A DNA stretch of 64,000 bases from AC-32 sp963772975 (GTDB lineage Bacteria > Actinomycetota > Thermoleophilia > Gaiellales > Gaiellaceae), in the NCBI GenBank assembly GCA_963772975.1, contig CAVYZH010000007.1, positions 1 to 64,000 of the forward strand, read 5' to 3'. The position numbers and the translations under genes were made by a program. The first letter of the stretch is position 1. Each line of letters starts with the position of its first letter. Shown here piece by piece: positions 1 to 8,068 of this stretch. The notes under the pieces are model-generated. The model searched no databases, was not told the DNA's origin, and worked only from the letters and a program-made list of their open reading frames with translations.

Positions 1-2343
1 GTCATCTACCTGCAGTTCGACAACGTGCATCTCAGGAGGGACAACCCCAACGTCCCTTCGGATCTCGAGTTCATGCCGAACCTGAAGAACTTCCTCCAGG
101 ACAACGGCACGCTCATGAACAAGCACTACACGATCCTGATCTCGCACACGGCTGGCGGGATCCTGAGCTCGCTGACCGGCCTCTATCCGGACCGGCAGGG
201 CGTGACGGTCTCGAACTCGTACGACTACTACAACCAGTCGACGGGGCTTCCGACCTTCACCTCGGCCTTCAAGTACTGGAACTCAGAGGTTGCGGCGCCG
301 TTCGACACCCACCCGAACATGATCACGGACGGGCAGAAGACGACGCCCGCGCCGTGGGTCTCGTACACGCGTGACGGCTGCGACGTCGGAAACGTCTCCA
401 TGGCCAACACGGTGCTCGAGAACAACAACGCCGTGATCACTCCCGCGACCTCGCTGGCCGCGGCCGCGGCGGCCGGGGCGACGAACATCAAGGTCGCGAG
501 CGTCAGCGGCTTCGCCGCGGGTCAGCGGATCCAGGTCGACAACAGCGAGTTCGTCTCGGTCGTGGCCGTCGGCACCGCCGGCGCGGGCGGCACCGGGCTG
601 ACCATCAGCCCGCTCGCCGCAGCCCATCCGAGCGGCGCCCAGGTGATCCGCGTGGACGGATCGGGCGACATGACGACCATCTTCGGCGAGGGCTCGCCGG
701 AGTGGCTCGAAGGCAAGGGCTCGCAGCTCGCACCTTCGGGGACCGCGGGCCGCGCCCTCGCGCAGACGGACTTCGTCGGCATCGCCGTCCACTGCGGCAA
801 CGCGGGATCGAGCGTCTGCAACAGCCAGTTCGGAGCGCCGCACGCGCAGACCGATGCGCTTCCCGACGAGCCGGGCGGGTACTTCGGCTTCAAGGCCCTC
901 TTCGGCGCGAAGTACGTCGACCCGGCGATCACGCCGACGCATTCGGCCGCCGTCAACGACCTCAACGGCAATCCGATCACCGATCCATTCGGGCAGCCGG
1001 GCTTCCCGGGCTTCGACAGCATGCCCGCGGCCACCACGCTCGGGTATGTGGCGCAGATGCAGGAATCCGGCGTCCCGGTCACGTACGCGTACATCTCGGA
1101 CACGCACGACAACCACGCCGGCGGCGGTGCCTACGGGCCCGGCGAGGCGGCGTATGTCGCAGCGCTGAAGAGCTACGACGACGCCTTCGGGAAGTTCTCT
1201 GCCCGGATGGAGGCGGATGGCATCAACAAGAGCAACACGCTCTTCGTCGTCACGGCGGACGAGAACGACCACTTCGCCGGGCAGATGGCGACGGGCTGCG
1301 ACGGGGATCCGACGCCCTGCGTCTACAACCAGGCGGCGGGCAACCCGCAGCACGGCATCTTCGACGTCACGAACGGCGCGACGGTCGCGACCGACCCGGC
1401 GACGTGGCACGGCCCGAACACCTGGCCGCCCGCGACGCAGAACGGGCCGCTCGTCGGCGAGGTCGGCTACAACATGAAGTGGCTGCTCGGCAACACGATC
1501 GCGGGCAGCGGCTACGACATCTCGTTCGACTCGGCCCCGAGCTTCTACATCAACGGGCAGCAGCAGGCGGTCGATTCGAGCGGCAACGTCGTCCTCAATC
1601 CGACGCTGCGGGCCTTCGAGCAGAAGGCGGCCGGATTGAAGGCGTTCGACCCGTACATCGACTCGTCGCAGTTGACGCCGGTCGCGAGGTATCTCGTCGA
1701 CGCTCCGACGCTGAGGGCGATCCACATGATCAACACGGATCCCCAGCGGACGATGTCGTTCACGATGTTCTCCCAGCCGGACTACTTCTTCGAGACGTTC
1801 AGTCCGTGTCCGACGGGCCAGGGCTGCTTGAACGACGGCTTCGCCTGGATTCACGGCGACTACCACAACGACATCGGCCAGACGTGGCTGGGCATGGTCG
1901 GTCCCGGCGTCCGCAGCGACGGGCTCGACGACTCGACCTGGAGTGACCACACCGACATCGTCCCGACGGTCGACGCCCTGACGGGCCTGACGCCGGACTA
2001 CACGCCGGACGGCCGCGTGATCACGCAGGTGCTGTCGCCGTCGGTCGCGAAGGGCGGCAACGGCGAGTCGTTCACCGACCTCGGCAACATCTACAAGCAG
2101 CTCGACGCGCCGTACGGCGCGTTCGCGCACTCGCTGATCGTCGCCTCGACCAACGGGATCAAGGCGGACGACACGACGTACGTGTCGACCGAGCAGTCGA
2201 TCCAGTCGCTGACCGCTCAACGCGACAGCCTCGTCGACCAGATGCGGGCAGTGCTCAACGGGACCGCCACCGGCCACCGTGAGCAGCTGATCCACGATGG
2301 TCAGGACTTGCTCTCGCAGGCGGCCGCGCTAGCGGGCGAGTAA
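1..2343 (+). CDS. Alkaline-phosphatase-superfamily phosphoesterase, 5' end outside window
   Basis: The frame is open from base 1, so the N-terminus with any signal peptide lies to the left; the GTG at 25 is internal to the conserved core. The visible 780 residues follow a known actinobacterial secreted phosphoesterase family: IYLQFDN near the left edge (metal-binding Asp), LISHTAGG (candidate nucleophile region), SLTGLYPDR, ISDTHDNH and TADENDHF (metal ligands), and WIHGDYHN near the C-terminus. Around residues 145-225 (counted from base 1) there is an Ala/Gly/Val-rich beta-type insert that separates two core motifs. A hydrolase acting on phosphomono- or diesters outside the membrane is likely; the substrate is unknown. 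It converges on rluB with a 15-nt overlap. Confidence 0.8.
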   Translation, partial: VIYLQFDNVHLRRDNPNVPSDLEFMPNLKNFLQDNGTLMNKHYTILISHTAGGILSSLTGLYPDRQGVTVSNSYDYYNQSTGLPTFTSAFKYWNSEVAAPFDTHPNMITDGQKTTPAPWVSYTRDGCDVGNVSMANTVLENNNAVITPATSLAAAAAAGATNIKVASVSGFAAGQRIQVDNSEFVSVVAVGTAGAGGTGLTISPLAAAHPSGAQVIRVDGSGDMTTIFGEGSPEWLEGKGSQLAPSGTAGRALAQTDFVGIAVHCGNAGSSVCNSQFGAPHAQTDALPDEPGGYFGFKALFGAKYVDPAITPTHSAAVNDLNGNPITDPFGQPGFPGFDSMPAATTLGYVAQMQESGVPVTYAYISDTHDNHAGGGAYGPGEAAYVAALKSYDDAFGKFSARMEADGINKSNTLFVVTADENDHFAGQMATGCDGDPTPCVYNQAAGNPQHGIFDVTNGATVATDPATWHGPNTWPPATQNGPLVGEVGYNMKWLLGNTIAGSGYDISFDSAPSFYINGQQQAVDSSGNVVLNPTLRAFEQKAAGLKAFDPYIDSSQLTPVARYLVDAPTLRAIHMINTDPQRTMSFTMFSQPDYFFETFSPCPTGQGCLNDGFAWIHGDYHNDIGQTWLGMVGPGVRSDGLDDSTWSDHTDIVPTVDALTGLTPDYTPDGRVITQVLSPSVAKGGNGESFTDLGNIYKQLDAPYGAFAHSLIVASTNGIKADDTTYVSTEQSIQSLTAQRDSLVDQMRAVLNGTATGHREQLIHDGQDLLSQAAALAGE

Positions 2344-3012
2344 ACGCTGCACTTCGGAGGGCTCGAGCTCGCGCCACGCGCCGGGCTCGAGCCCTTCGAG
2401 CGTCAGCCCTGCGTAGCGGCTGCGGTGCAGTCGCGTGACGGGGTGCCCGACGGCCGCGAGCATCCGCTTCACCTGGTGCTTGCGGCCTTCGTGGATGCTT
2501 AGCTCGACGAGACTGGGGCCGAGGCGGCGGACCTCTGCGGTGCTGGTCGGGCCGTCCTCGAGCTCGATCCCGGTGCGGAGCTGTTCGAGCGCGTCGTCGC
2601 TCGGGTCGCCCTCGACCTCGGCCTCGTAGACCTTCTCGACCTCGTATCTCGGATGCGCGAGCCGGTGAGCCAGTTCACCGTCGTTCGTGAGCAGGAGCGC
2701 GCCGGTCGTGTCGACGTCGAGCCGGCCGACGGGGACGACCCGGGCGGGGTGGTCGACGAGCTGGACGACGGTGCGCCTGCCCTGCGGGTCGCGCGCGGTC
2801 GTCACGGCGCCGGCCGGCTTGTGCAGGAGCACGTAGGCGAGCGGCTGCAGTTCGACGCGTTCGCCGTCCAGCTCGACTCGGTCGCGGCTCTGGACGAAGG
2901 TATTCAGCTGACCCGGCTCGCCGTTGACGGTCACTCGGCCGGCCTTGATCAACTCGTCGGCGCCGCGCCGCGAGGCGACTCCGGCTCGGGCGAGGTAGGC
3001 GTTCAACCGCAT
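2329..3012 (-). CDS. rluB: Pseudouridine synthase, RsuA/RluB family
   Basis: A 227-residue enzyme that isomerises a uridine in rRNA. An S4 RNA-binding domain covers about residues 1-60 (start MRLNAYLARAG, ASRRGADELI), followed by the catalytic domain with GRLDVDTTGALLLTNDG near residue 96, whose Asp is the family nucleophile, and HEGRKHQVKRML near residue 185. The ATG at 3012 was chosen because it begins exactly at the S4 domain; upstream in-frame residues are arginine/serine-rich and read through the neighbouring gene. In many Gram-positive genomes rluB directly follows scpA-scpB; here the two small plus-strand genes at 3047-3705 separate them. The C-terminus overlaps the phosphoesterase end by 15 nt. 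Confidence 0.9.
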   Translation of the reverse strand: MRLNAYLARAGVASRRGADELIKAGRVTVNGEPGQLNTFVQSRDRVELDGERVELQPLAYVLLHKPAGAVTTARDPQGRRTVVQLVDHPARVVPVGRLDVDTTGALLLTNDGELAHRLAHPRYEVEKVYEAEVEGDPSDDALEQLRTGIELEDGPTSTAEVRRLGPSLVELSIHEGRKHQVKRMLAAVGHPVTRLHRSRYAGLTLEGLEPGAWRELEPSEVQRLLAR

Positions 3013-3046
3013 GGACAGGACGGTATCTCGACCGTACGATCGGCAA

Positions 3047-3415
3047 ATGGCGATCGACGGACGGCGGGTGTTCGACTGGGACGACGGCGCCATCGACCGC
3101 CGGTTTGCCTTACGGCCGGTCGCGTTCGGCGTCGCGGCAGGCGGCCCGTCCTTTCGCGAGACCGTCGCCCTGCTCGAGCTGCCGGCCAAGAGCGTCCTCG
3201 CCGGGAGCATGGCGGCACTGCTCTACGGAGCGCCGGTGCTGTTCGCGGTGAAGATCTTCAGCGGCTTCGGGTCGCGCGTGTTCGCCGCGCTACTGGGGAC
3301 TGCCGTGCTCGTGTGCTCGCTCGCGAGCTGGGCGACGACGGCCTGGGAGCAGAGGCACTCGCAGCGGCGGCGAGAGCGGCTCTCGGACTACGCCGACCCG
3401 CCGCACTGGAAGTAG
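3047..3415 (+). CDS. Small two-TM membrane protein of unknown function
   Basis: 122 residues, not recognised as a named family. A polar N-terminal half is followed by two hydrophobic segments, about residues 55-77 (SVLAGSMAALLYGAPVL region) and 83-103 (VFAALLGTAVLVCSLASW), then a basic tail RRRERLSDYADPPHWK. The ATG at 3047 is preferred to the upstream ATG at 3011, which would add 12 residues and overlap rluB. Its stop codon TAG shares one base with the GTG of the next gene, which suggests translational coupling. Promoter sequence must lie in the short gap to the divergent rluB start. Confidence 0.65.
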   Translation: MAIDGRRVFDWDDGAIDRRFALRPVAFGVAAGGPSFRETVALLELPAKSVLAGSMAALLYGAPVLFAVKIFSGFGSRVFAALLGTAVLVCSLASWATTAWEQRHSQRRRERLSDYADPPHWK

Positions 3416-3705
3416 TGCCGCACTACGTCTCGCTGATGCGTTGGACGTCGAAAGGCGTCGCCGGCCTGCCCGCCTGGCGCGAGCGAGTCGAGGAGGGCGA
3501 GCGCATCGTCGAGGAGGCCGGCGGCTCGCTCGTCGGCGTCTACGTGACGCTCGGCCGCTACGACGTGGTCGAGATCTTCGAGGCGCCCGACGACGACACC
3601 GCCGCCGAGATCCTGATGAAGCTCCAGCGCCACGGCGCCGAGCACACCGAGACGCTGCGCGCGTTCACGCGCGACGAGGCCGAGGCGATCGTCAAACGGC
3701 TCTAG
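3415..3705 (+). CDS. GYD-domain protein
   Basis: 96 residues starting at a GTG that overlaps the previous stop by one base. The N-terminus reads MPHYVSLMRWTSKGV, the usual opening of GYD-domain proteins, followed by YVTLGRYDVVEIFEAPDD around residues 40-58, containing the G-R-Y-D variant of the family motif. These are small ferredoxin-like alpha/beta proteins whose biochemical role is not settled. An alternative ATG lies at 3436 but would remove the conserved first strand. It converges on scpB with a 4-nt overlap. Confidence 0.8.
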   Translation: MPHYVSLMRWTSKGVAGLPAWRERVEEGERIVEEAGGSLVGVYVTLGRYDVVEIFEAPDDDTAAEILMKLQRHGAEHTETLRAFTRDEAEAIVKRL

Positions 3706-4305
3706 GCGCCGCGGCGTTCCGCCACGGACTCGAGCCGTTCGCGGATCTCGTTCGTGCTCTCGCCGAGATCGTCCAGGCGCGGCAAGGCCGAGAGCGAGTC
3801 GAGCCCGAAGACGCGCTCGAAGAGCGGCGTCGCCTTGTAGCGCACCGCGCCGCCGACGCCTTCCTCGCGGCCGGACTCGGCGATCAGTCCCACGTTCGAC
3901 GAGACCCGCGACGACCGAGTCGGCAGCAACACCGCGAATGCGAGCGATCTCCGGCCGGCTGACCGGCCCCAGGTAGGCCACGATCGCCAGCGTCTCCAGT
4001 GCCGCTGCCGAGAGCCCGCGCTCGACTGGCCGCTCGAACAGGCGCCCGCAGGCCTCGGCCGCCTCACGCGAGGCGCGGAAGGCCCAGCCGCCGGCGACGT
4101 GCTCGAGCACGATCCCGCTGCGGCCTTCGGCGTAGCGCTCGCCCAGCAGCCCGAGCGCGGTCTCGATCCGTTCGGAGTCGTCGTTAGCTGCCTCGGCGAG
4201 CTCGTCGACCGAGAGCGGCTGCGACGCGACGACCAGCAGCGCCTCGACGGTGCGCGCCAGCCGGTCGACCGGGCTCGTGGTGATCAGGCGGAGCGGGCGG
4301 TCCAT
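3702..4305 (-). pseudogene. scpB: ScpB, condensin subunit, interrupted by one frameshift
   Basis: Segregation and condensation protein B, a winged-helix subunit that with ScpA and SMC compacts the chromosome. The N-terminal part (start 4305, MDRPLRLITTSPVDRLART) runs through ETLAIVAYLGPVSRPEIARI and ends in frame at VAGLVERG. The rest, LIAESGREEG then YKATPLFERVFGLDSL and LPRLDDLGE, continues in another frame to the stop at 3702. The frames join at the GGG run read from CCC at 3889-3891, where one extra base accounts for the break. Its start overlaps the scpA end by 22 nt, so the pair is co-transcribed. A sequencing or assembly indel is as likely as a real mutation. Confidence 0.85.
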
Positions 4306-5036
4306 TCCTCTCTCCTCTCCTCGGCGGAACGACGGACGCGAATCGGCGCAAACGGGGCGGCCTGCTCCAGCGCGACCTCTCCCCCGCGCCGCAGCTCCAG
4401 CAGCGCGAGGAAGGCGACGGCCTGCTCGATCCTCGACATGCCCTCCACTTCCGCGTCGAGATCGAAGACCCTGCGCCGTCGCAGCACCGAGCGGAAGCGC
4501 TCCAGGAACTGCGCCACCGGCGGGAAACGCAGCTCGAGGTGCGCGAGCGAGACCGCCGGCGGCTCCTCCGCCAGCGCGCGCAGCGCGACGACCAGCGCCT
4601 CCGGCTCCTGCGGCGCAAGCCTGCGCTCCACGCGAGGCGCGAGCGGCGCAGGCCCGACGCGAAAGAACCGGTCACTCTCGGCCTCCAGCCGCTCGGCCAG
4701 CCAGGCCGCGGCCTCCTTCGCGCGCCGGTACTCGGCGAGCCGACGCGCCAGCTCCTCGGCCGCCTCCTCGGGCTCGAGCTCCGACAGCTCGGCCTCCTCG
4801 TCGGGGAAGAGCCCGCGCGCCTTCAATTCGAGCAGCGCGGCCACGAGCACGAGGAACTCGCCGCACGCCTCCAGGTCGAGCTCGCCCCGCTCGGCCAGGC
4901 GCTCGACGAACGTGAGCACGATTCCCGCCACGTCCACCTCGGCGAGGTCGAGCTCCTCCTTCAGCACCAGCGTCAGGAGCAGGTCGAAGGGGCCCTCGAA
5001 GGCGTCGAGGTCCAGCTCGAGCTCGCGCACGACCAC
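4284..5036 (-). CDS. scpA: ScpA, condensin kleisin subunit
   Basis: 250 residues, normal length for the kleisin that bridges SMC heads and binds ScpB. The N-terminal helical bundle contains FEGPFDLLLTLVLKEELDL (residues about 13-31), the family signature; a long Ala/Glu/Arg-rich helical middle follows, and a winged-helix C-terminus (IEQAVAFLALLELRRGG). The start is a GTG at 5036, just 10 nt after lgt ends, so lgt-scpA-scpB appears to be one transcription unit. The C-terminus overlaps scpB by 22 nt. Several other frames here are long and open because of GC bias and are not genes. Confidence 0.92.
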   Translation of the reverse strand: MVVRELELDLDAFEGPFDLLLTLVLKEELDLAEVDVAGIVLTFVERLAERGELDLEACGEFLVLVAALLELKARGLFPDEEAELSELEPEEAAEELARRLAEYRRAKEAAAWLAERLEAESDRFFRVGPAPLAPRVERRLAPQEPEALVVALRALAEEPPAVSLAHLELRFPPVAQFLERFRSVLRRRRVFDLDAEVEGMSRIEQAVAFLALLELRRGGEVALEQAAPFAPIRVRRSAEERREEWTARSA

Positions 5037-5045
5037 GCGCGGAAC

Positions 5046-5948
5046 CTAACGGGAGGGCCGGACGCGGCCCTTGGGGATCGCCATCGCCGGGCCCTCGGGC
5101 TCATGCCGCTTCTCGCGGCGGCGGCTCGTGCCGCGCGGGCCGGCCTCGCCCCCGCGGATGAACTGCCACCAGATGAAGAAAGCGGTCGAGAGCACGAAGA
5201 CGACGATCGAGACCCAGGCGTTCAGCCGCAGCCCCGCGTAGTGATGCGCGGGGTCGATCCGCAGCAGCTCCTCGAAGAAGCGGCCGGCCGTGTAGTACGA
5301 GACGTAGAGCGCGAACAGCGCCGGCGGCTTGAAGCGGAAACGCCGGTCGAGCAGCAGCAGGATCCCGACGCCGGCGAGGTCGTAGACGAGCTCGTAGAGG
5401 AAGGTCGGATGGAAGGTCGCGAAGTTCTCGTAGCCGGCGACGCGGTGCTCGAAGTCGATCTTCAGGCCCCAAGGCAGGTCGGTCGGCTTGCCGTACAGCT
5501 CCTGGTTCCACCAGTTGCCGATGCGGCCGATGCCCTGCGCGAGCAGCAGGCCTGGCGCGACCGCGTCCATGAACTTGAACACCGAGGCGCCCTCGCGGTG
5601 GACGATGTAGGCGCCGACGAGGCAGCCGAGCAGGATCCCGCCCCAGACGCCGAGGCCGCCCTCCCAGACGGCGAAGACGCCCTTCCACTTCGGGCTGGAG
5701 ACCTCGCCCCAGCTGGTGATGTCGTGGTATGCGCGCGCGCCGACGATCCCGGCCGCGACGCCCCAAACGGCGACCTTGAGCACGAGATCCCAGTCGCCGC
5801 CGCGCCGCACCCAGCGCACGCCGGTCAGCCAGATGCAGGCCGCGATCGCGAGCAGCAGCATCAGCCCGTACATGTGGATCGTCAGCGGGCCGAGGTCGAT
5901 CGTGCCGCTGTGCGGGGAGGGGATGAAGGCGAGGCTCACGCGGGCCAC
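5046..5948 (-). CDS. lgt: Prolipoprotein diacylglyceryl transferase
   Basis: A 300-residue inner-membrane enzyme that transfers diacylglycerol from phosphatidylglycerol to the lipobox cysteine of prolipoproteins. About seven hydrophobic segments are visible. The signature GIGRIGNWWNQELYG lies near residue 139, and HPTFLYELVYD near 205; IHMYGLMLLLAI marks the N-terminal conserved region. The C-terminal 35 residues are basic and probably cytoplasmic. It is the first gene of the lgt-scpA-scpB run. A likely client in this window is the lipoprotein solute-binding protein at 16396-18042. Confidence 0.95.
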   Translation of the reverse strand: MARVSLAFIPSPHSGTIDLGPLTIHMYGLMLLLAIAACIWLTGVRWVRRGGDWDLVLKVAVWGVAAGIVGARAYHDITSWGEVSSPKWKGVFAVWEGGLGVWGGILLGCLVGAYIVHREGASVFKFMDAVAPGLLLAQGIGRIGNWWNQELYGKPTDLPWGLKIDFEHRVAGYENFATFHPTFLYELVYDLAGVGILLLLDRRFRFKPPALFALYVSYYTAGRFFEELLRIDPAHHYAGLRLNAWVSIVVFVLSTAFFIWWQFIRGGEAGPRGTSRRREKRHEPEGPAMAIPKGRVRPSR

Positions 5949-5993
5949 ATTCTGCCCTGGCGCCTGGACGCCTGCGTCAGGCGTCGGGAGGGA

Positions 5994-6142
5994 TTGACGA
6001 AACGTCGCTCGCTGTCGGGGCGCGATGGTCGTTCCGAGGCAAGGACGCAGGGAGCGCTCGTAGCCGGAGGCTACGGGCGCGACTGAGGACGCGGCCTCGG
6101 GGCGAGCAGCGCGTTCCGGCGGCTCAGCCGTCGTTCCGTCAA
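5994..6142. repeat. Imperfect palindromic element, MITE- or RNA-like
   Basis: This 149-nt stretch between lgt and the next minus-strand gene is an imperfect palindrome. Its ends are an 11-bp inverted repeat with one mismatch (TTGACGAAACG at 5994-6004, CGTTCCGTCAA at 6132-6142). Its centre is a 12-bp stem with a GGA loop (6054-6065 against 6069-6080, core GTAGCC/GGCTAC, one G-T pair), and CCGAGGC-type segments pair across the arms. There is no convincing reading frame. It could be a non-autonomous mobile repeat, a transcribed structured RNA, or a bidirectional terminator. No second full copy was found in the window. Confidence 0.6.
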
Positions 6143-6149
6143 GCCCGAC

Positions 6150-6314
6150 CTAAATCAGGATGTCGAGCGCCGTCTCGTAGGGGCAGCCTTGCTCGATCAG
6201 CTCGACCGCGAAGTGCAGGTCGATGTCGTGCCTGGCCGCCAGAGCCACCGCGTCGCTCGGGTCGAAGCCCGCGCGGATCAGCTCCTCCGCGCGCCAGTGC
6301 TCGACGCGCTCCAT
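6150..6314 (-). CDS. Small helical protein of unknown function
   Basis: 54 residues from the ATG at 6314 (MERVEHWRAEELIRAGFDP), which has GGAG six bases upstream. A further in-frame ATG at 6353 would give 67 residues but has a poorly spaced ribosome site. The protein is a run of short amphipathic helices (AVALAARHDIDLHFAVELIEQ) ending in PYETALDILI, a compact fold resembling UBA-like or HTH-like bundles. No function is assigned. Base composition and codon use match neighbouring genes. Confidence 0.55.
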   Translation of the reverse strand: MERVEHWRAEELIRAGFDPSDAVALAARHDIDLHFAVELIEQGCPYETALDILI

Positions 6315-6409
6315 TTCTGTCTCCGAGACGACATGTACCTCAGCCGCAGTCATGTACCTCGTATTCGGTGCTGAACGGCTTGCGGATCTCCCCCTGAGGG
6401 GGGATCTGA

Positions 6410-7099
6410 TCAGCGGATTTGTCGAGCGAGGCGCAGCGCCTGCGCCTTCGAGATCCGGCCTTCGAGCCGCACGGTGACCGGGCCGTGGGTCCAGAGCAGG
6501 ACGTTGCCGTGGATCTTCACCGTTCGCTGCCGGAACTCGCCGCTGGCGCTGAAGTAGGTGAGCGTGTGCGGCGGACCCTGGACCCACAGGCCCGGCTCGT
6601 CGGCGACGCGAACCGGCTCGACGACGGTCTTGTCGCCGACCGACTTCTTCAGCAGGCCGTAGTCCCTGGCGGCGTACTCCGAAAGGAGCACCGGGCGGCC
6701 GTCGACTCGCAGAATCACCGTCGCCAGCACGCCGTCGAGCAGGTAGGCCGGCGGCTCGGCGGCGAGCGGTGGTAGCAGCAGGCGGAAGCCGAGGAACCGC
6801 CCTGCCTCCCGCACCGAGACGCGCCGGCCGAGCCCGCCCGCGCTCGACCGCTCTTGCACCGGGGGCAGCGTCTCGACCCGCTCGACCGTCGCGCCGTTGA
6901 TGTGGAAGAAGCGCAGGATCGACGTGCGGGCCGAGGGCACGGCGAACGCCGCCGCCAGCGCGATGATCGCGGCCGCGAGCGCGACCCATCGCCACGGGAA
7001 CGACCTCGTCGTAGCGCGCGCGTTCGCGGCGAGATCCGGCTCCGGCGGGAAGGCCAGCTCGCGGCCGAGCGCCTGCAGCCGCTGCTCGAGCGAGCTCAT
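6410..7099 (-). CDS. Membrane-anchored partner of the ECF sigma factor (probable anti-sigma)
   Basis: 229 residues starting at an ATG that overlaps the sigma-factor stop (ATGA), so the pair is coupled. The N-terminal 40 residues are cytoplasmic in character, one TM segment follows at about 38-57 (WVALAAAIIALAAAFAVP), and then an extracytoplasmic domain of about 165 residues with LLSEYAARDYGLLKKSVGD. The layout and position fit a membrane anti-sigma factor or sensor, but there is no zinc-finger HxxxCxxC motif. The role is inferred from context. Confidence 0.7.
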   Translation of the reverse strand: MSSLEQRLQALGRELAFPPEPDLAANARATTRSFPWRWVALAAAIIALAAAFAVPSARTSILRFFHINGATVERVETLPPVQERSSAGGLGRRVSVREAGRFLGFRLLLPPLAAEPPAYLLDGVLATVILRVDGRPVLLSEYAARDYGLLKKSVGDKTVVEPVRVADEPGLWVQGPPHTLTYFSASGEFRQRTVKIHGNVLLWTHGPVTVRLEGRISKAQALRLARQIR

Positions 7100-7656
7100 G
7101 CCTCCTCCCCCAGGCTCCCGCGCAAGCGCGCGAGGGCGCGCGCGAGGCGCGACTTGACCGTGCCTCGGCGGACGCCGAGCGCGGCCGCGGTCTCCTCCTC
7201 CGAGAGGTCGAGGAAGTAGCGACAGGCGATCGCGTCGCGGTGGCCATCGGGTAGCAGCTCGACCGCGGCGAGCAGCCGCTTCTGGTCCTCGCGCGCGACC
7301 AGGACCGCTTCGGGGGACGGGACCGCGCCCCCCGGGCGGCTCTCGGCAGCCGCGAGCAGGACGAGCCGCTCCCGGCGGCCTGCCGAACGGCGACGGTTGC
7401 GAGCCTCGTTGGCGACGATCCGCAGCAGCCACGGCCGCAGCGGCGCGCCCCGGCGGAAGCGACCGAGCGCGCGCTGCGCCTTGACGAATCCGTCCTGCGC
7501 CGCCTCCTCGGCGTCGGCGGCGTTGCCCGCGAGCAGGTACGCGGTGCGGAAAGCGATGCCCTGATATGTGCGCACGAGCGTCTCCCAGGCCTCGAGGTCG
7601 CCGCGCCGAGCCCGCTCGACGAGCTCGGCTTCGTCCAGTGGCCGGTCCACCACCAC
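7096..7656 (-). CDS. ECF-type RNA polymerase sigma factor
   Basis: About 186 residues. Region 2 contains ARRGDLEAWETLVRTYQG, YLLAGNAADAEEAAQDGFVK and LRPWLLRIVANEARN; region 4 contains LPDGHRDAIACRYFLDLSEEE and LGVRRGTVKSRLARALARL, a classic helix-turn-helix. Three consecutive GTG codons (7656, 7653, 7650) can serve as start and none has a strong ribosome site. Only about 36 nt separate it from the divergent gene at 7693, so both promoters must overlap. It probably directs its own operon with the membrane protein downstream. Confidence 0.85.
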   Translation of the reverse strand: MVVDRPLDEAELVERARRGDLEAWETLVRTYQGIAFRTAYLLAGNAADAEEAAQDGFVKAQRALGRFRRGAPLRPWLLRIVANEARNRRRSAGRRERLVLLAAAESRPGGAVPSPEAVLVAREDQKRLLAAVELLPDGHRDAIACRYFLDLSEEETAAALGVRRGTVKSRLARALARLRGSLGEEA

Positions 7657-7692
7657 CGTTCTTACACCGCCGAGATCGTTAGGGTTCCGACC

Positions 7693-7998
7693 ATGCTGGC
7701 ACGTGTTGCACGTTACGAAGTCCGGTCGGAACAGATCGACGCGGCGGTTCAGGCGTTCGGCGAGGCGGCGAAGCAGGTCGAGGAGCTCGACGGCTTCGCC
7801 GGCGGGTACGTCCTCGTCGACCCGGAGGATGGACGCACGATGACGGTCACTCTCTGGGACAACGCCGGCACGCTCGAGAACAGCGAGCGCGTCGCCGGGA
7901 AGGCACGGCGCGAGGCGGCGGAAGCCGTCGACGGGTCGGTTCTTTCGGTCGAGAAGTTCGAGGTCGCGCGCGAGCTCTCGGGCTCGTCCGACAACTAA
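7693..7998 (+). CDS. ABM-like dimeric alpha/beta-barrel protein
   Basis: 101 residues beginning MLARVARYEVRSEQID, with GFAGGYVLVDPEDGRTMTVT around residues 36-55 and a second repeat of strands near the end. The pattern (strand, long helix, GFAG turn, paired strands, TLWDNAGTLE) matches the antibiotic-biosynthesis-monooxygenase-like or stress-responsive barrel fold. No catalytic residues can be assigned. A similar protein is encoded at 34549-34860. Divergent from the ECF sigma factor with a very short spacer. Confidence 0.6.
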   Translation: MLARVARYEVRSEQIDAAVQAFGEAAKQVEELDGFAGGYVLVDPEDGRTMTVTLWDNAGTLENSERVAGKARREAAEAVDGSVLSVEKFEVARELSGSSDN

Positions 7999-8068
7999 CA
8001 CTCCGGCTGGGGGAACCTAAGGCGCCGAGGCGGTGTATCCACGGCACACGCCGAAAGGAGCACGGACC

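Noticed and set aside
283..2295. 670-codon minus-strand open frame opposite the phosphoesterase
   Set aside because: Arg/Val/Asp-rich translation typical of a shadow frame in GC-rich DNA; the plus strand has clear family motifs.
4539..6086. 515-codon plus-strand open frame across scpA and lgt
   Set aside because: Crosses two well-defined minus-strand genes; composition of a shadow.
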